From Paenibacillus helianthi (GTDB lineage Bacteria > Bacillota > Bacilli > Paenibacillales > Paenibacillaceae), in the NCBI RefSeq assembly GCF_001909055.1, contig NZ_LVWI01000061.1, positions 1 to 47,903 of the forward strand: 47,903 nucleotides of DNA. The letters are read 5' to 3'. The notes under the pieces are model-generated. The model was not told the origin of the DNA and made no database searches. It saw only the letters and a program-made list of their open reading frames with translations. Shown piece by piece: positions 9,009-17,429 of the stretch. Made by a program: the position numbers and the translations under genes. Within the stretch, counting starts at the first letter, position 1. Every line of letters begins with the position of its first letter.

Positions 9009-9575
9009 TTACTCCTCATCCGGCTGGACATCATCAGCAAGTATAGCGTACGTGCGATGATCTTGCCACTGTCCATTAATTTGGATGAAACGCCGAGCTA
9101 TTCCTTCAGCCTGAAACCCGTTCTTCTCCAGAACCCGGCGGGACCCGTGATTATGAAGTAAAATGGCAGCCTGCACTCTATGCAGGTCAAGGGAGCGGAA
9201 TGCGAACTTAAGGACAAGCCGAACGGCTGCACTTGTGTACCCTTTTCCCTGTAAGGCATAATCCATGAAATATCCAATATCCGCAAACTGGCCAACACCG
9301 CGCACTACATTGGAGATGGTGATCTGGCCAATCAGCTGACCGTCCAATAAAAATATACCGAACATATATGCCCGGTCTTGCCTAGAATCCTCCAAGCGTT
9401 GACCGATAAGCTGCAGCTGACTCTCAAGGGTAAAGTAATCCTCCTCCCTCAGAGGCTCAAAGGGCTGATGTTGTTCTTTATTACGCAGACGCAGTTGAAG
9501 TAGCTCACTTGCATCTTTGACCTCCAGCAGAGCAATATAGATGCCTTGAGGTGTGTCGTATAACTTATGAGACAT
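9009..9575 (-). CDS. GNAT-family N-acetyltransferase, RimJ/RimL type
   Basis: This is a 188-residue cytoplasmic acetyltransferase. The acetyl-CoA binding segment is near residues 108-120 (LQGKGYTSAAV), and the family's LDLHRVQA and N-x-x-S-x-x-V-L-E-K-x-G-F motifs follow (HNHGSRRVLEKNGF). This pattern is typical of RimJ/RimL-like enzymes that acetylate ribosomal protein N-termini or small amines; the substrate cannot be read from sequence. Start ATG at 9575 follows GAAGGAGG. The upstream gene tadA stops 19 bases earlier on the same strand, so the two probably form one transcript. Confidence 0.9.
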   Translation of the reverse strand: MSHKLYDTPQGIYIALLEVKDASELLQLRLRNKEQHQPFEPLREEDYFTLESQLQLIGQRLEDSRQDRAYMFGIFLLDGQLIGQITISNVVRGVGQFADIGYFMDYALQGKGYTSAAVRLVLKFAFRSLDLHRVQAAILLHNHGSRRVLEKNGFQAEGIARRFIQINGQWQDHRTYAILADDVQPDEE

Positions 9576-9593
9576 GAAACATCCTCCTTCATC

Positions 9594-10094
9594 CTAAGAT
9601 TTCTTCCGAAGCCGGCGAAAAAAGGTGGTTAGCAGCTCTGCGCATTCCTGCTGCAATATGCCCTGAATGACCTCGGTGCGGTGATTAAAACGGGGTTCTT
9701 CCAGCAGATTCATTAGTGTGCCTGCGCAGCCGGCTTTGGGGTCGGGTGTGCCATATACAGTAAGCGGTACTCTGGACTGGACCATCGCCCCGGCACACAT
9801 GGGACAGGGCTCTAGGGTCACGTACAGCTGACAGTCCAGGAGACGCCAGGAATTGAGTAGAGTACTGGCCTCACGAATTGCAACCATCTCTGCATGGGCG
9901 GTAGAGTCCATGGTCGTTTCACGCAGATTGTAACCCCGGCCTATAATTCCCCCATTTCTGACTATTACGGCTCCGATAGGTACCTCACCCAGGGCCTCCG
10001 CCTTGCGCGCCTCCGCTACCGCTTCCCTCATCCAATATTCATGAACGGCCATTTCCTCCGAGGACAGTTCACTATGTATACGATTCAAGCTCAT
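9594..10094 (-). CDS. tadA: tRNA-specific adenosine deaminase
   Basis: TadA deaminates A34 to inosine in the wobble position of tRNA-Arg(ACG). It is a 166-residue zinc-dependent cytidine-deaminase-fold enzyme. The zinc and proton-shuttle motif HAE is at 67-69 and PCPMC is at 96-100. The GEVPIGAVIV strand before them is typical. I chose ATG at 10094 (MSLNRIHSEL), which has GGAAGGGAAG upstream. A 12-residue longer version exists but lacks a ribosome site. In B. subtilis this gene (yaaJ) directly precedes the SRP RNA gene and dnaX. Here it is on the opposite strand, and those genes are 33 kb away. Confidence 0.95.
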   Translation of the reverse strand: MSLNRIHSELSSEEMAVHEYWMREAVAEARKAEALGEVPIGAVIVRNGGIIGRGYNLRETTMDSTAHAEMVAIREASTLLNSWRLLDCQLYVTLEPCPMCAGAMVQSRVPLTVYGTPDPKAGCAGTLMNLLEEPRFNHRTEVIQGILQQECAELLTTFFRRLRKKS

Positions 10095-10123
10095 CTTCCC
10101 TTCCAAAACTACTCTTTGTGCAA

Positions 10124-10137
10124 CGAACAAATATTCG
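10124..10137. promoter_or_regulatory. Candidate LexA (SOS) operator
   Basis: CGAAC-AAAT-ATTCG differs by one base from the Firmicute LexA box CGAAC-N4-GTTCG. It lies 30 bases before the tadA start, in the shared upstream region of tadA and the divergent sensor kinase. Confidence 0.4.
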
Positions 10138-10149
10138 TTCTTAACAAAT

Positions 10150-10243
10150 TGTGCATAACTCTGTGGATAAAGCCCGACTTATACACAATTTTGTACACAT
10201 CGCCATTTGATAAAATGTTTATATGTGCATAACCTGTGGATGG
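10150..10243. promoter_or_regulatory. Cluster of DnaA-box-like 9-mers
   Basis: Four exact matches to TTATNCACA occur within 83 bases: 10150-10158 (reverse, TTATGCACA), 10162-10170 (reverse, the perfect TTATCCACA), 10179-10187 (forward, TTATACACA) and 10224-10232 (reverse, TTATGCACA). Weaker copies lie at 10191-10199 (TTGTACACA) and 10235-10243 (CCATCCACA on the reverse strand). This fills much of the tadA/kinase intergenic region (10095-10399). The rest of that gap has an AT-rich stretch and TATAAA at 10271-10276, but no clear -35. Confidence 0.6.
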
Positions 10244-10399
10244 TTTCTTATTCATTGTAGAGAAAGTGTCTATAAAATTCAATATTTACCGAAGAAGGCT
10301 TTAGAAGTGAAATGTCTTTTCAAATGAGGGGGCAAAAGGTATGATAATGGTTGAACGCTCCGCTAGGATTTACCAGCGGATAAGAGGTGAACAGACAGC

Positions 10400-12715
10400 T
10401 TGTCTATAAAAATTAAGTTATCGGTAATCATTTTTGGTTCAGTACTTTTAATTCTGGCGCTAAATCTCACACTTAATCTTCAAGCAGCCCGTAACAATCT
10501 CCGTAATGAGAGCGTACAAAATATGAAGATGACCGCCAGTCAAATTGCCGTTTCCGTCGAGCAGAGCAGCTACAGCTCCAATTACGTGCAGCACCAGATC
10601 GCCCAAAACCTGAGACTGGCTGCTACTTTGGCTTCCAAGGAGCTAGATCCCGATATTAAAAATGTTAAGGACGCACAGCTGGTTGCTCTAGCCCATAAGC
10701 TGGGTGTGTCTAATATTTCACTTCTGGTCAAGACTGAGGATGATGTGGTCGTTGCCAAATCCTCGGATCCTGACGAACTTAATTTGTCTACCAAAGGCAT
10801 GGGCTATTGGTATGTGGCTTTTCTCGAGCTGTTTGCGGGGCAGGAGGTATCAGTTGGGCAAGGGCAGAGCTTTGAGCATTTCTGGTCGGGGCCTTTTGAA
10901 TATTCAACCTCCAATCCCAAATACATTGAGAAGTGGGGATACTATTATGATCCATCGAGAAACTACATTATAGATCCTTACATTCGCAGCACCGCTGTAA
11001 GCGATTATGTGAAGATTATGAACCCTGATGAGATTGTCCGCCAATCCAAAGGGGTCAATCCGGGGATTTTAGAGATCACAGGGATCAATCCCAAAACGTT
11101 TGGCGTATCAACCATGCAGTCCGATGGAAGTGATTCTGTATACCTTAAGCTGAAAAACCAGGCTATTAAGTATGGTACTTACAAATACGGCAACGTTGAA
11201 GAAGACAGGTCGGCGATTATGGAAGCGCTCAGCAGCGGTGAACCCATTACCCTGGACACACAAGCTCTTGGCAAAAGATTGCTGAAAACCTTCATTCCAA
11301 TTAAGCAGCCTGGAGCTGAGGATTATGTCATCAGTGTAGTTATGGATTATTCAGTCATTTCATCGGTAATCCGGGAACAGCTGTTGAATAATGTGACTAC
11401 GTCGGTTGTGCTGCTTATTGTATTTTTCATGGGAAGCTATATCCTTGCAGGTATTGTTACCCGGCCAATCCAAGATATCCTGGCAAAGGTCAACGATGTG
11501 GCCCGAGGCAAGTTCGAGCCTCCGCTGAATGTGGCCAGCCGTGATGAGCTTGGGCAATTGGCGCACCGTATTAATGCTATGACCTCACATCTGCTGCAGC
11601 ACACGAACCGGCTGGGACAGACACTGGAAGAGAACCGGGCCGTCAAAGAGCGTCTGGAGTCTGTGATTAACGGTACCTCCGATGCGATTCATACGATGGA
11701 TATGGAGGGCCGGATTATCAGCACGAACCGGGCCTTTGAGGAGTTGTACGGCTGGAGTGCGAATGATGTATGGCGTAAGATGCCTTATCTGGTGCCGGCC
11801 ACTGCGCAGAAGCAGGAAGAAGCCAGGCTGAGAGAGCTGAAGAACGGCGCCATTCTGCCTCCGCTGGAGACTATAAGGTTAAAACGTGACGGCTCGCTCG
11901 TCGAAGTCAGCGTCAGCAGCTCGGTTATCCGTGACGAGGAGGGTAATCCGCAGTCTTTCGTCCATGTCTCCCGTGATATGACAGAGCGCAACCGGATCGA
12001 AGAACTGTTGAGACGCTCTGAGAAGCTGACGACCGTCGGCCAGCTCGCAGCCGGGGTTGCCCATGAAATAAGGAATCCGCTAACTACCCTGCGGGGATTT
12101 CTGCAGCTGCAGCAAGAGAAGAAGCTTCTGGTCCCGCTCCATATTGATCTTATGCTCTCGGAGCTGGAGCGGATTAATCTAATCGTAAGTGAATTTTTAA
12201 TTTTGGCCAAACCGCAGGCCGTGCATTTCCAGCTAAGAGACGTCCGGCTTATTCTGGGTGATGTAATTTCGTTGCTGGACAGCCAGGCGCACTTATTCGG
12301 CATTGAATTCGAAGCCCGGTTTTCCGAACAGCCGGCAACGGTGCATTGTGAAGAAAACCAGCTGAAGCAGGTGTTTATCAACATTGTCAAAAATGCGATT
12401 GAGGCTATGCCTGATGGCGGTACGATTACACTGGAGCAACATATGACAGACGATATTGTAGTGATCGTTATCTCTGATGAGGGAGAAGGCGTTCCAGAGG
12501 ATATGCTGCCCAAGCTTGGGGAGCCCTTCTTTACCAACAAGGAAACAGGAACAGGCCTTGGGCTCATGGTCAGCCAGAGAATTATCCAATCCCATAAAGG
12601 CAGCATGGAGATACATAGTGAATACGGGTGCGGGGCGGAAGTTACTATCAAGCTGCCTGCAGCAGGAGAGCAGGCTCCCGGACAGTCTATGAATGAAGAA
12701 CGGAGTGAAGATTGA
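10400..12715 (+). CDS. Membrane-bound sensor histidine kinase, sporulation-kinase type
   Basis: This 771-residue kinase probably starts a phosphorelay. Transmembrane segments at about 7-27 and 332-352 flank a large extracellular sensor of about 300 residues. HAMP (about 352-403), PAS (about 415-530), HisKA with His555 in AHEIRNPLTTLRGFLQL, and an HATPase domain follow. The HATPase has an N box (QVFINIVKNAIEAM), a G1 box (DEGEGVP) and a G2 box (GTGLGL). The H-box sequence is like that of the KinA/KinB-type kinases that phosphorylate Spo0F. No response regulator is adjacent, so it is an orphan; spo0F lies 25 kb away in this window. The start is TTG at 10400 after AAGAGGTGA. The signal it senses is unknown. 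Confidence 0.92.
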   Translation: MSIKIKLSVIIFGSVLLILALNLTLNLQAARNNLRNESVQNMKMTASQIAVSVEQSSYSSNYVQHQIAQNLRLAATLASKELDPDIKNVKDAQLVALAHKLGVSNISLLVKTEDDVVVAKSSDPDELNLSTKGMGYWYVAFLELFAGQEVSVGQGQSFEHFWSGPFEYSTSNPKYIEKWGYYYDPSRNYIIDPYIRSTAVSDYVKIMNPDEIVRQSKGVNPGILEITGINPKTFGVSTMQSDGSDSVYLKLKNQAIKYGTYKYGNVEEDRSAIMEALSSGEPITLDTQALGKRLLKTFIPIKQPGAEDYVISVVMDYSVISSVIREQLLNNVTTSVVLLIVFFMGSYILAGIVTRPIQDILAKVNDVARGKFEPPLNVASRDELGQLAHRINAMTSHLLQHTNRLGQTLEENRAVKERLESVINGTSDAIHTMDMEGRIISTNRAFEELYGWSANDVWRKMPYLVPATAQKQEEARLRELKNGAILPPLETIRLKRDGSLVEVSVSSSVIRDEEGNPQSFVHVSRDMTERNRIEELLRRSEKLTTVGQLAAGVAHEIRNPLTTLRGFLQLQQEKKLLVPLHIDLMLSELERINLIVSEFLILAKPQAVHFQLRDVRLILGDVISLLDSQAHLFGIEFEARFSEQPATVHCEENQLKQVFINIVKNAIEAMPDGGTITLEQHMTDDIVVIVISDEGEGVPEDMLPKLGEPFFTNKETGTGLGLMVSQRIIQSHKGSMEIHSEYGCGAEVTIKLPAAGEQAPGQSMNEERSED

Positions 12716-12716
12716 A

Positions 12717-13418
12717 GTGAGAATTAATAAGTTCATCAGTGAGACAGGATTCTGCTCACGGCGTGAAGCAGACAAGCTGGTGGAAGGCGGTAGAGTTAGC
12801 ATCAACGGAGAGCGTGCTGTGCTTGGCAGTCAGGCTGAGCAGGGAGATGAGGTGCGGATAGATGGTAAACTGCTTGAAACGAGCAGTAAGGTCGTCTACA
12901 TTGCACTGAATAAGCCGGTGGGCATTACTTCTACGACTGAAGCGCATATTCAAGGGAATATTGTCGACTTTGTCGGACATCATGAGCGTATATTCCCCAT
13001 CGGACGGCTTGATAAAGATTCTGAAGGATTAATTCTGCTGACCAATGATGGAGATATCGTGAATAAAATATTACGGGCCGAGGGTAAACATGAGAAGGAA
13101 TATATCGTGACTGTGGATCGGCCCCTTACCCCATCCTTCATTACCGGAATGTCGAGCGGAGTCAAAATACTGGGCAGCCGGACGCTTCCCTGTGAAGTAA
13201 CGCGAATCAGTGAGCGGGTCTTTCGGATTATTCTTACGGAAGGCAAGAACCGGCAAATCCGCAGAATGTGTTCTGCTTTTGGGTACGAGGTACGGCACCT
13301 ACAGCGCATCCGTGTGATGAATATCCGCCTCGGTACCCTGCAAACCGGAGAATGGCGTGAGCTCTCTGCCCAAGAGAAGCAGGAACTGGGTACCATGCTG
13401 AACTATAAGCTGCAGTAA
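12717..13418 (+). CDS. rluF: 23S rRNA pseudouridine synthase, RluF/RluB family
   Basis: This enzyme converts a uridine of 23S rRNA to pseudouridine. An S4 RNA-binding domain (about 1-60, INKFISETGFCSRREADKLV) is followed by the catalytic domain with the motif GRLDKDSEGL. The catalytic Asp is about residue 99. The KNRQIRRMCSAFGYEV segment is typical of the RsuA family. The single-repeat organisation and the RMNI-type end favour RluF over RluB. I chose GTG at 12717, one base after the kinase stop, with GGAGTGA eight bases upstream (233 residues). An ATG at 12693 would overlap the kinase end. The two are translationally close. Confidence 0.9.
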   Translation: MRINKFISETGFCSRREADKLVEGGRVSINGERAVLGSQAEQGDEVRIDGKLLETSSKVVYIALNKPVGITSTTEAHIQGNIVDFVGHHERIFPIGRLDKDSEGLILLTNDGDIVNKILRAEGKHEKEYIVTVDRPLTPSFITGMSSGVKILGSRTLPCEVTRISERVFRIILTEGKNRQIRRMCSAFGYEVRHLQRIRVMNIRLGTLQTGEWRELSAQEKQELGTMLNYKLQ

Positions 13419-13440
13419 CGGCGGTTATTGGACATAGAAT

Positions 13441-13498
13441 CAACAATAAAGAGCTGTTCTGAAGGTCTTATCCAGACCTTTCGGAACAGCTCTTGTTG
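13441..13498. terminator. Long bidirectional terminator hairpin
   Basis: AAGAGCTGTTCTGAAGGTCT and AGACCTTTCGGAACAGCTCT pair almost perfectly, extended by outer CAACA/TGTTG. It lies between the convergent rluF (+) and motB (-) genes. Confidence 0.88.
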
Positions 13499-13511
13499 AA
13501 TATATAAGATT

Positions 13512-14327
13512 CTATTTTCCGGTAGCAGCAGGATCTATAGTCTGCGCCCCATCCAGATACTTCCGGAGGATGGAGACCTCTACGCGGCGGTTCTTTGCCC
13601 GGCCTGCAGCCGTTGAGTTGTCAGCGATCGGATGATATTCTCCATATCCGATGGGACTGAACTTAACCGGGTCCAGATAGGGATTTAACAGCAGGATCTT
13701 CATGAATTGTAGCGCACGGGCTACACTGAGATCCCAGTTGGAAGGATACTCACTGTTGGAGATTGGGATATTATCCGTATGGCCCTCTACCAGTACGTCG
13801 TAATCAGGAAATTGCTGTAGCATCGTAGAAATGGATTTCGCCAGCTGACGGGAATCATCCTTTACCACGGCTTGTCCGGAAGAGAACAAAGCATTGTCGC
13901 TAATGGTGATGGTTAACTGTGATTGATTCAGCTTGGTGCTGAGCAAATCAGTCAAACCATTATTCTTGATATACTGATCGAATTGCTTCTTCAGCTTCTC
14001 AAGCTCCTCTTGCTCTTTTTGTTTCAATTTGGCAATTTCATCCTTGCCGGTATTAGGGGCAATGACATTGTTCATTTTTTCTTCTTTACCCTGATCCATT
14101 TGAGTATTTGTAGGAGCGTCGGACTTATATTCCAGAACTCCGGACCCGCCGTTAAATACGGATTTGAAGGCTTGGGCCATTTGTTCAAATTTCTGGGCAT
14201 CCGTAGCACTCATTGCGTACATAGCGAGGAAAAGGGCAACCAGGAGGGTCATCAGATCGGAATAGGGCAATAGCCAGGATTCATCGGCATGCTCTTCGTG
14301 CTCCTCATGTCTAGTCTTTTTGCTCAC
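13512..14327 (-). CDS. motB: Flagellar motor stator protein MotB
   Basis: MotB forms the proton- or sodium-driven stator with MotA and anchors it to peptidoglycan. It has 271 residues. The single transmembrane helix (about 18-42) carries the essential ion-binding Asp24 in LLPYSDLMTLL. A Lys/Glu-rich linker (about 80-130) precedes the C-terminal OmpA-like domain, which has the peptidoglycan-binding motif VEGHTDNIPI and the helix NWDLSVARA. The start is GTG at 14327 with GAGGGGGC upstream. The gene overlaps motA by 17 bases, pointing to coupled translation. Whether the ion is H+ or Na+ cannot be decided here. Confidence 0.95.
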   Translation of the reverse strand: MSKKTRHEEHEEHADESWLLPYSDLMTLLVALFLAMYAMSATDAQKFEQMAQAFKSVFNGGSGVLEYKSDAPTNTQMDQGKEEKMNNVIAPNTGKDEIAKLKQKEQEELEKLKKQFDQYIKNNGLTDLLSTKLNQSQLTITISDNALFSSGQAVVKDDSRQLAKSISTMLQQFPDYDVLVEGHTDNIPISNSEYPSNWDLSVARALQFMKILLLNPYLDPVKFSPIGYGEYHPIADNSTAAGRAKNRRVEVSILRKYLDGAQTIDPAATGK

Positions 14328-15111
14328 TCGAAGCCCCCTCCTTATTAGCTAGTTTTTCGCGTTCAGAAGGCGTAAGGAAGACGGAAAGCTTCTGATTGAT
14401 GGCGATGGTAGATACCCCGGACTGGATAGATAGAAGCCCTTCTACCATCATTAGCCTGATCTCAATTTCACCTTTGGAGAGCCGCTTCAGCTTGGTCGCA
14501 ATCGGATGCCACAGTACATAACCTGTAAAGATACCGACTATGGTGGCAATGAAGGCACCCCCGATGGCGTGAGCCAGTTTTTCGACTGCGCTCATATCCG
14601 AAAGTGCGGCAATCAGCCCGATAACGGCCCCGAGCACGCCCAGCGTTGGTGCGTACATACCTGCTTGTGAGAAAATCAGTGCTCCGGCTTTATGCCGATC
14701 CTCTGTAGCGTGGATATCTTCCATTAATACATCACGGACGAATTCCTGATCATTGCCGTCGATAATCATCCGCATGCCGTTTCGAAGGAAGTTGTCTTCA
14801 ATTTCGTCCACCTTGGATTCCAGGGCGAGTAAGCCTTCACGACGGGTAATGGAGGCCCATTCCATGAACATGGTAATCAATTCCGATTTGCTGACCATCT
14901 TCTTTTTAACAAATATTAGCTTGAATAATGACGGGATTTTCTTCATTTCCGAGAGCGGGAAAGCTATAAATAAAGATGCGGCTGTACCTAATAAGATAAT
15001 TACGTAAGCAGCGGGTGCTGCCAAGGCAGTTAACGGTGCACCTTTAAGAAACATCCCCCATACTATTGTAACCAGACCAAAAATCAAACCGATTATTGTT
15101 GAAATTTCCAT
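14311..15111 (-). CDS. motA: Flagellar motor stator protein MotA
   Basis: This is the four-transmembrane stator subunit of 266 residues. Helices lie at about 3-22, 30-50, 150-172 and 182-205. A large cytoplasmic loop (about 60-145) contains the charged residues that touch FliG. The proline-containing motif MYAPTLGVLGAVIGLIAAL is typical of MotA. ATG at 15111 follows GAGGTG. It is the first gene of the motAB operon. I could not find a convincing sigma-D promoter upstream. Confidence 0.95.
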   Translation of the reverse strand: MEISTIIGLIFGLVTIVWGMFLKGAPLTALAAPAAYVIILLGTAASLFIAFPLSEMKKIPSLFKLIFVKKKMVSKSELITMFMEWASITRREGLLALESKVDEIEDNFLRNGMRMIIDGNDQEFVRDVLMEDIHATEDRHKAGALIFSQAGMYAPTLGVLGAVIGLIAALSDMSAVEKLAHAIGGAFIATIVGIFTGYVLWHPIATKLKRLSKGEIEIRLMMVEGLLSIQSGVSTIAINQKLSVFLTPSEREKLANKEGASSEQKD

Positions 15112-15306
15112 TTATGCACCTCGTCCATGAGAATTAAGATATGATCTGACTATACCGCGTGTATCATCCATGACCAGCGGTGTGACACTCTGCGTCTGAC
15201 CAATAACGTATATTCTTATTTATCGACAGCATTCCCTTTTTTGTGAAGTCATTTTTTCGGCTATAATGAGTAAGGCAGGTTATTATTCATCTATGGAGAA
15301 AACGGA

Positions 15307-15609
15307 GTGATTGACGTGGGTGTGAAGCATGGAAGAGATTACAGTGATATTCTGAGTGAACTGACAGAAGCGGTAGGAAGAATTTCTGACGGGTATGTAT
15401 TTTTTGAGATGGAACCCGATGAATGGCAGGAGCTCCCGCAGGAATCGAAGACGGAGGTATGGGAAGCACTCGCTGAGGATTTGTTCTACGCCTTGGGCAA
15501 TGAACCGGTGATTGAGGTTGGCAGCGGCGTTGTAATCTACGATAAAGAAACACACCGGATAAATATTTTACTGGGCGAAGAGGATCTGGCTTCAGTCCTC
15601 CTGGTCTAA
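15307..15609 (+). CDS. Hypothetical protein, 100 aa
   Basis: I do not recognise this family. It is a small, strongly acidic cytoplasmic protein with many Glu and Asp residues. A helix (DYSDILSELTEAVGRI) is followed by a middle part rich in Trp and Glu and a beta-rich end (VIEVGSGVVIYDKETHRINI). GTG at 15307 has GGAG eight bases upstream. In-frame GTG codons at 15316 and 15322 are alternatives. A good -10 (TATAAT, 15262-15267) with a weak -35 lies 40 bases upstream. A terminator hairpin follows at 15737. Confidence 0.7.
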   Translation: MIDVGVKHGRDYSDILSELTEAVGRISDGYVFFEMEPDEWQELPQESKTEVWEALAEDLFYALGNEPVIEVGSGVVIYDKETHRINILLGEEDLASVLLV

Positions 15610-15736
15610 AAAACAGACAACCTTAAGGCGGCCGGTTTGCCCGCAGCCTGTGCCACGTGGTAAAATTGATGGAGCGGAGTACTATTTGCCAGGGTTTGCG
15701 AATACAATAAACCGAAAAATAGCCATCATCCTGGCG

Positions 15737-15776
15737 CATCCCTTGGACTTTTATAAGCTGAGGGATGTTTTGTTTA
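15737..15776 (+). terminator. Probable terminator
   Basis: CATCCCT (15737-15743) and AGGGATG (15761-15767) flank a 17-base loop and are followed by TTTTGTTT. The 15610-15736 stretch before it contains no gene that I can support. Confidence 0.55.
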
Positions 15777-15841
15777 AGGCATCAGGTATCATCGAATGGA
15801 GAAGAGCAATAAGCTGTTAATTTAGTAAGGGAGGAAGAACA

Positions 15842-16129
15842 TTGCAATTTACGGAGGAAGAGCTGCGGGAGCAGGTGAGTAAGCTGGAAGGATGGAAGCT
15901 GGAACCGAGTACCCTGGTGCGCAAATACATGTTCAACGAATATATGAAAGGTATTGCCTTTGTGGATGAGGTTGCAGCCATATCGGAAGCATTCGAGCAT
16001 CATCCGCATATTACGGTTGATTATAAAACCGTTGTCCTGCGTCTGTCTACCCTTGGGGAGGATGGCCTTACAGCACTCGATATCCGGCAGGCCCATGAAT
16101 TTAATGAGGCTTTTGAGAAGAACCGTTAA
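15842..16129 (+). CDS. Pterin-4a-carbinolamine dehydratase
   Basis: This enzyme dehydrates 4a-hydroxytetrahydrobiopterin or related pterins. Homologues in Bacteria without aromatic amino acid hydroxylases may serve molybdopterin or folate-related chemistry. It has 95 residues, the normal length. The signature histidines are in EHHPHITVDYKTV (about 52-64), followed by a C-terminal GLTALDIRQA helix. The start is TTG at 15842 with GGGAGGAAG upstream. No phenylalanine hydroxylase gene is nearby. A hairpin follows directly. Confidence 0.9.
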   Translation: MQFTEEELREQVSKLEGWKLEPSTLVRKYMFNEYMKGIAFVDEVAAISEAFEHHPHITVDYKTVVLRLSTLGEDGLTALDIRQAHEFNEAFEKNR

Positions 16130-16183
16130 GAATCTATCTCATATGAGGCCGATCAGATTGGAAATTCATAACCCTTATATAAA

Positions 16184-16228
16184 AGAATGCCCGGTACAGG
16201 ATCAATATGATCCGTGCACGGGCATTTT
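16184..16228. terminator. Bidirectional terminator
   Basis: AATGCCCGGTACAGGATC pairs with GATCCGTGCACGGGCATT, with one internal mismatch pair, around a short loop. T-rich tails lie on both strands. It lies between the convergent dehydratase and cytochrome genes. Confidence 0.85.
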
Positions 16229-16258
16229 GTGTTCCATATGATGAGATAAGAAGTAAGT

Positions 16259-16624
16259 TTATTTCTTCTCCGAAAGCCACATCGCTACATTCGCGATCTC
16301 CTCAGGCGCCAGCTTATCCTTGAAAGAAGGCATCTGTCCGCGGCCTTTGGTGACAATGGTGAAAATCTCTCCGGCGTCATGCTTGCCGCCTTCCTGCTGG
16401 AGGCTAGGGCCTACGCCGCCCTGAAGCTGGTCACCATGGCAGGTGATGCAATTCGCCTTCTTTACTGTGGCCTCAGCGCTCGCCGCATCCATCTGCACTT
16501 CCGGCATCGTTGGTTTGTTCTCCTCGGCGACTTCGGCTTTGCCGGGCAAGGTGAACATTAAGATTACCGCAAAGGCACAGGCGGCAAAAAACAAACCGCT
16601 CATGATCCATTTCTGCATCTGCAT
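16259..16624 (-). CDS. cccA: Membrane-anchored cytochrome c (c550 type)
   Basis: This is a small monohaem cytochrome c of 121 residues that carries electrons outside the membrane. An N-terminal transmembrane anchor (about 5-27) precedes a Glu/Pro-rich linker. The haem-binding CITCH is at about 59-63, and the axial Met is in GRGQMPSF. The end (EEIANVAMWLS) is a typical C-terminal helix. Length and layout match B. subtilis CccA, which has the same uncleaved anchor. CccB-type lipoprotein cytochromes would need a lipobox, and none is seen. ATG at 16624 follows GGAGGGG. A second ATG two codons in is also possible. Confidence 0.88.
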   Translation of the reverse strand: MQMQKWIMSGLFFAACAFAVILMFTLPGKAEVAEENKPTMPEVQMDAASAEATVKKANCITCHGDQLQGGVGPSLQQEGGKHDAGEIFTIVTKGRGQMPSFKDKLAPEEIANVAMWLSEKK

Positions 16625-16713
16625 CCGTCCCCTCCATGTAAGCTGCTTCCTACATTATACAAGAAGGTAAAGCGTTATCATAGCGTTTGTGACAAAAAAA
16701 CGAATGATTTGTG

Positions 16714-17199
16714 CTATTTATCATAGACCATACAATAAAATAGCTTATCGCCCGTTGGAGTCCGGCGCTCATATGTATCCGTAATCGTAAAACCACTTTT
16801 TTGATAAGCACGAATGGCTCTCTGGTTCCAGGTAAGCACCTCCAGATCTATCTCGCGCTCCGGATATCGTGCCAGTGCTGCCTTGACGATGGCGCTCATG
16901 AACAGATGGCCCATGCCTTGCCCGCATAGATCAGGCCGCATACCAATTCCGAGCCGAACTACACCTTCCATCGGGAATAGCTGTGCAAAGCCACAGAGGA
17001 ACCCTTGGCTGTTCACCACCGAGACGTATTGCTCACCCCGCAGCCGGGGATCACCGAACTCAATGTCCAGAGCCTGCATTTGCTCCCAGGACATCCAGCC
17101 ATAAATGTTGTACGGGGGTTTGTATACCCATTCACAAATTTCTGCAGCGTGATTAACTTCCATGGGGACAACGTAAAAAGTTACCGGAGAACTAATCAT
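16714..17199 (-). CDS. GNAT-family N-acetyltransferase
   Basis: This is a 161-residue acetyltransferase. The acetyl-CoA loop is LGIGMRPDLCGQGMGHLFM (about 83-101), and the later LEVLTWNQRAIRAYQKSGF is the usual strand-helix pair of the fold. The N-terminal WVYKPPYNIYGWMS stretch is common in GNAT proteins of Bacilli. The substrate is unknown. The start is ATG at 17199 with GGGAGG upstream. It stands alone between the cytochrome and hydrolase genes, and no partner gene suggests a role. Confidence 0.88.
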   Translation of the reverse strand: MISSPVTFYVVPMEVNHAAEICEWVYKPPYNIYGWMSWEQMQALDIEFGDPRLRGEQYVSVVNSQGFLCGFAQLFPMEGVVRLGIGMRPDLCGQGMGHLFMSAIVKAALARYPEREIDLEVLTWNQRAIRAYQKSGFTITDTYERRTPTGDKLFYCMVYDK

Positions 17200-17353
17200 C
17201 CGCCATCCGCCTCCCTTCAGAACAAAACGTTATATCATAATTATATACAAAACGGTTCCATTTCGACGCATAAACAATATATTTTAGAAAATTACAAAAA
17301 TCGCGGTTTTTTATGTTTTGCAAATAACGAGAAGGGTAAATAATTTTTATAAA

Positions 17354-17411
17354 GACAAAAAAACAAGCCCCCTCCAAGATTTCGGCAAAAATCCTGGATA
17401 AGAGCCTGTTC
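17354..17411 (-). terminator. Terminator of the first NlpC/P60 gene
   Basis: Read on the minus strand, a long imperfect stem (CAGGCTCTTATCCAGGATTT against AAATCTTGGAGGGGGCTTG) has a TTGCCG loop. It ends in a seven-base T-run. Confidence 0.8.
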
Positions 17412-17429
17412 GGTTATAAAAATTACTGC

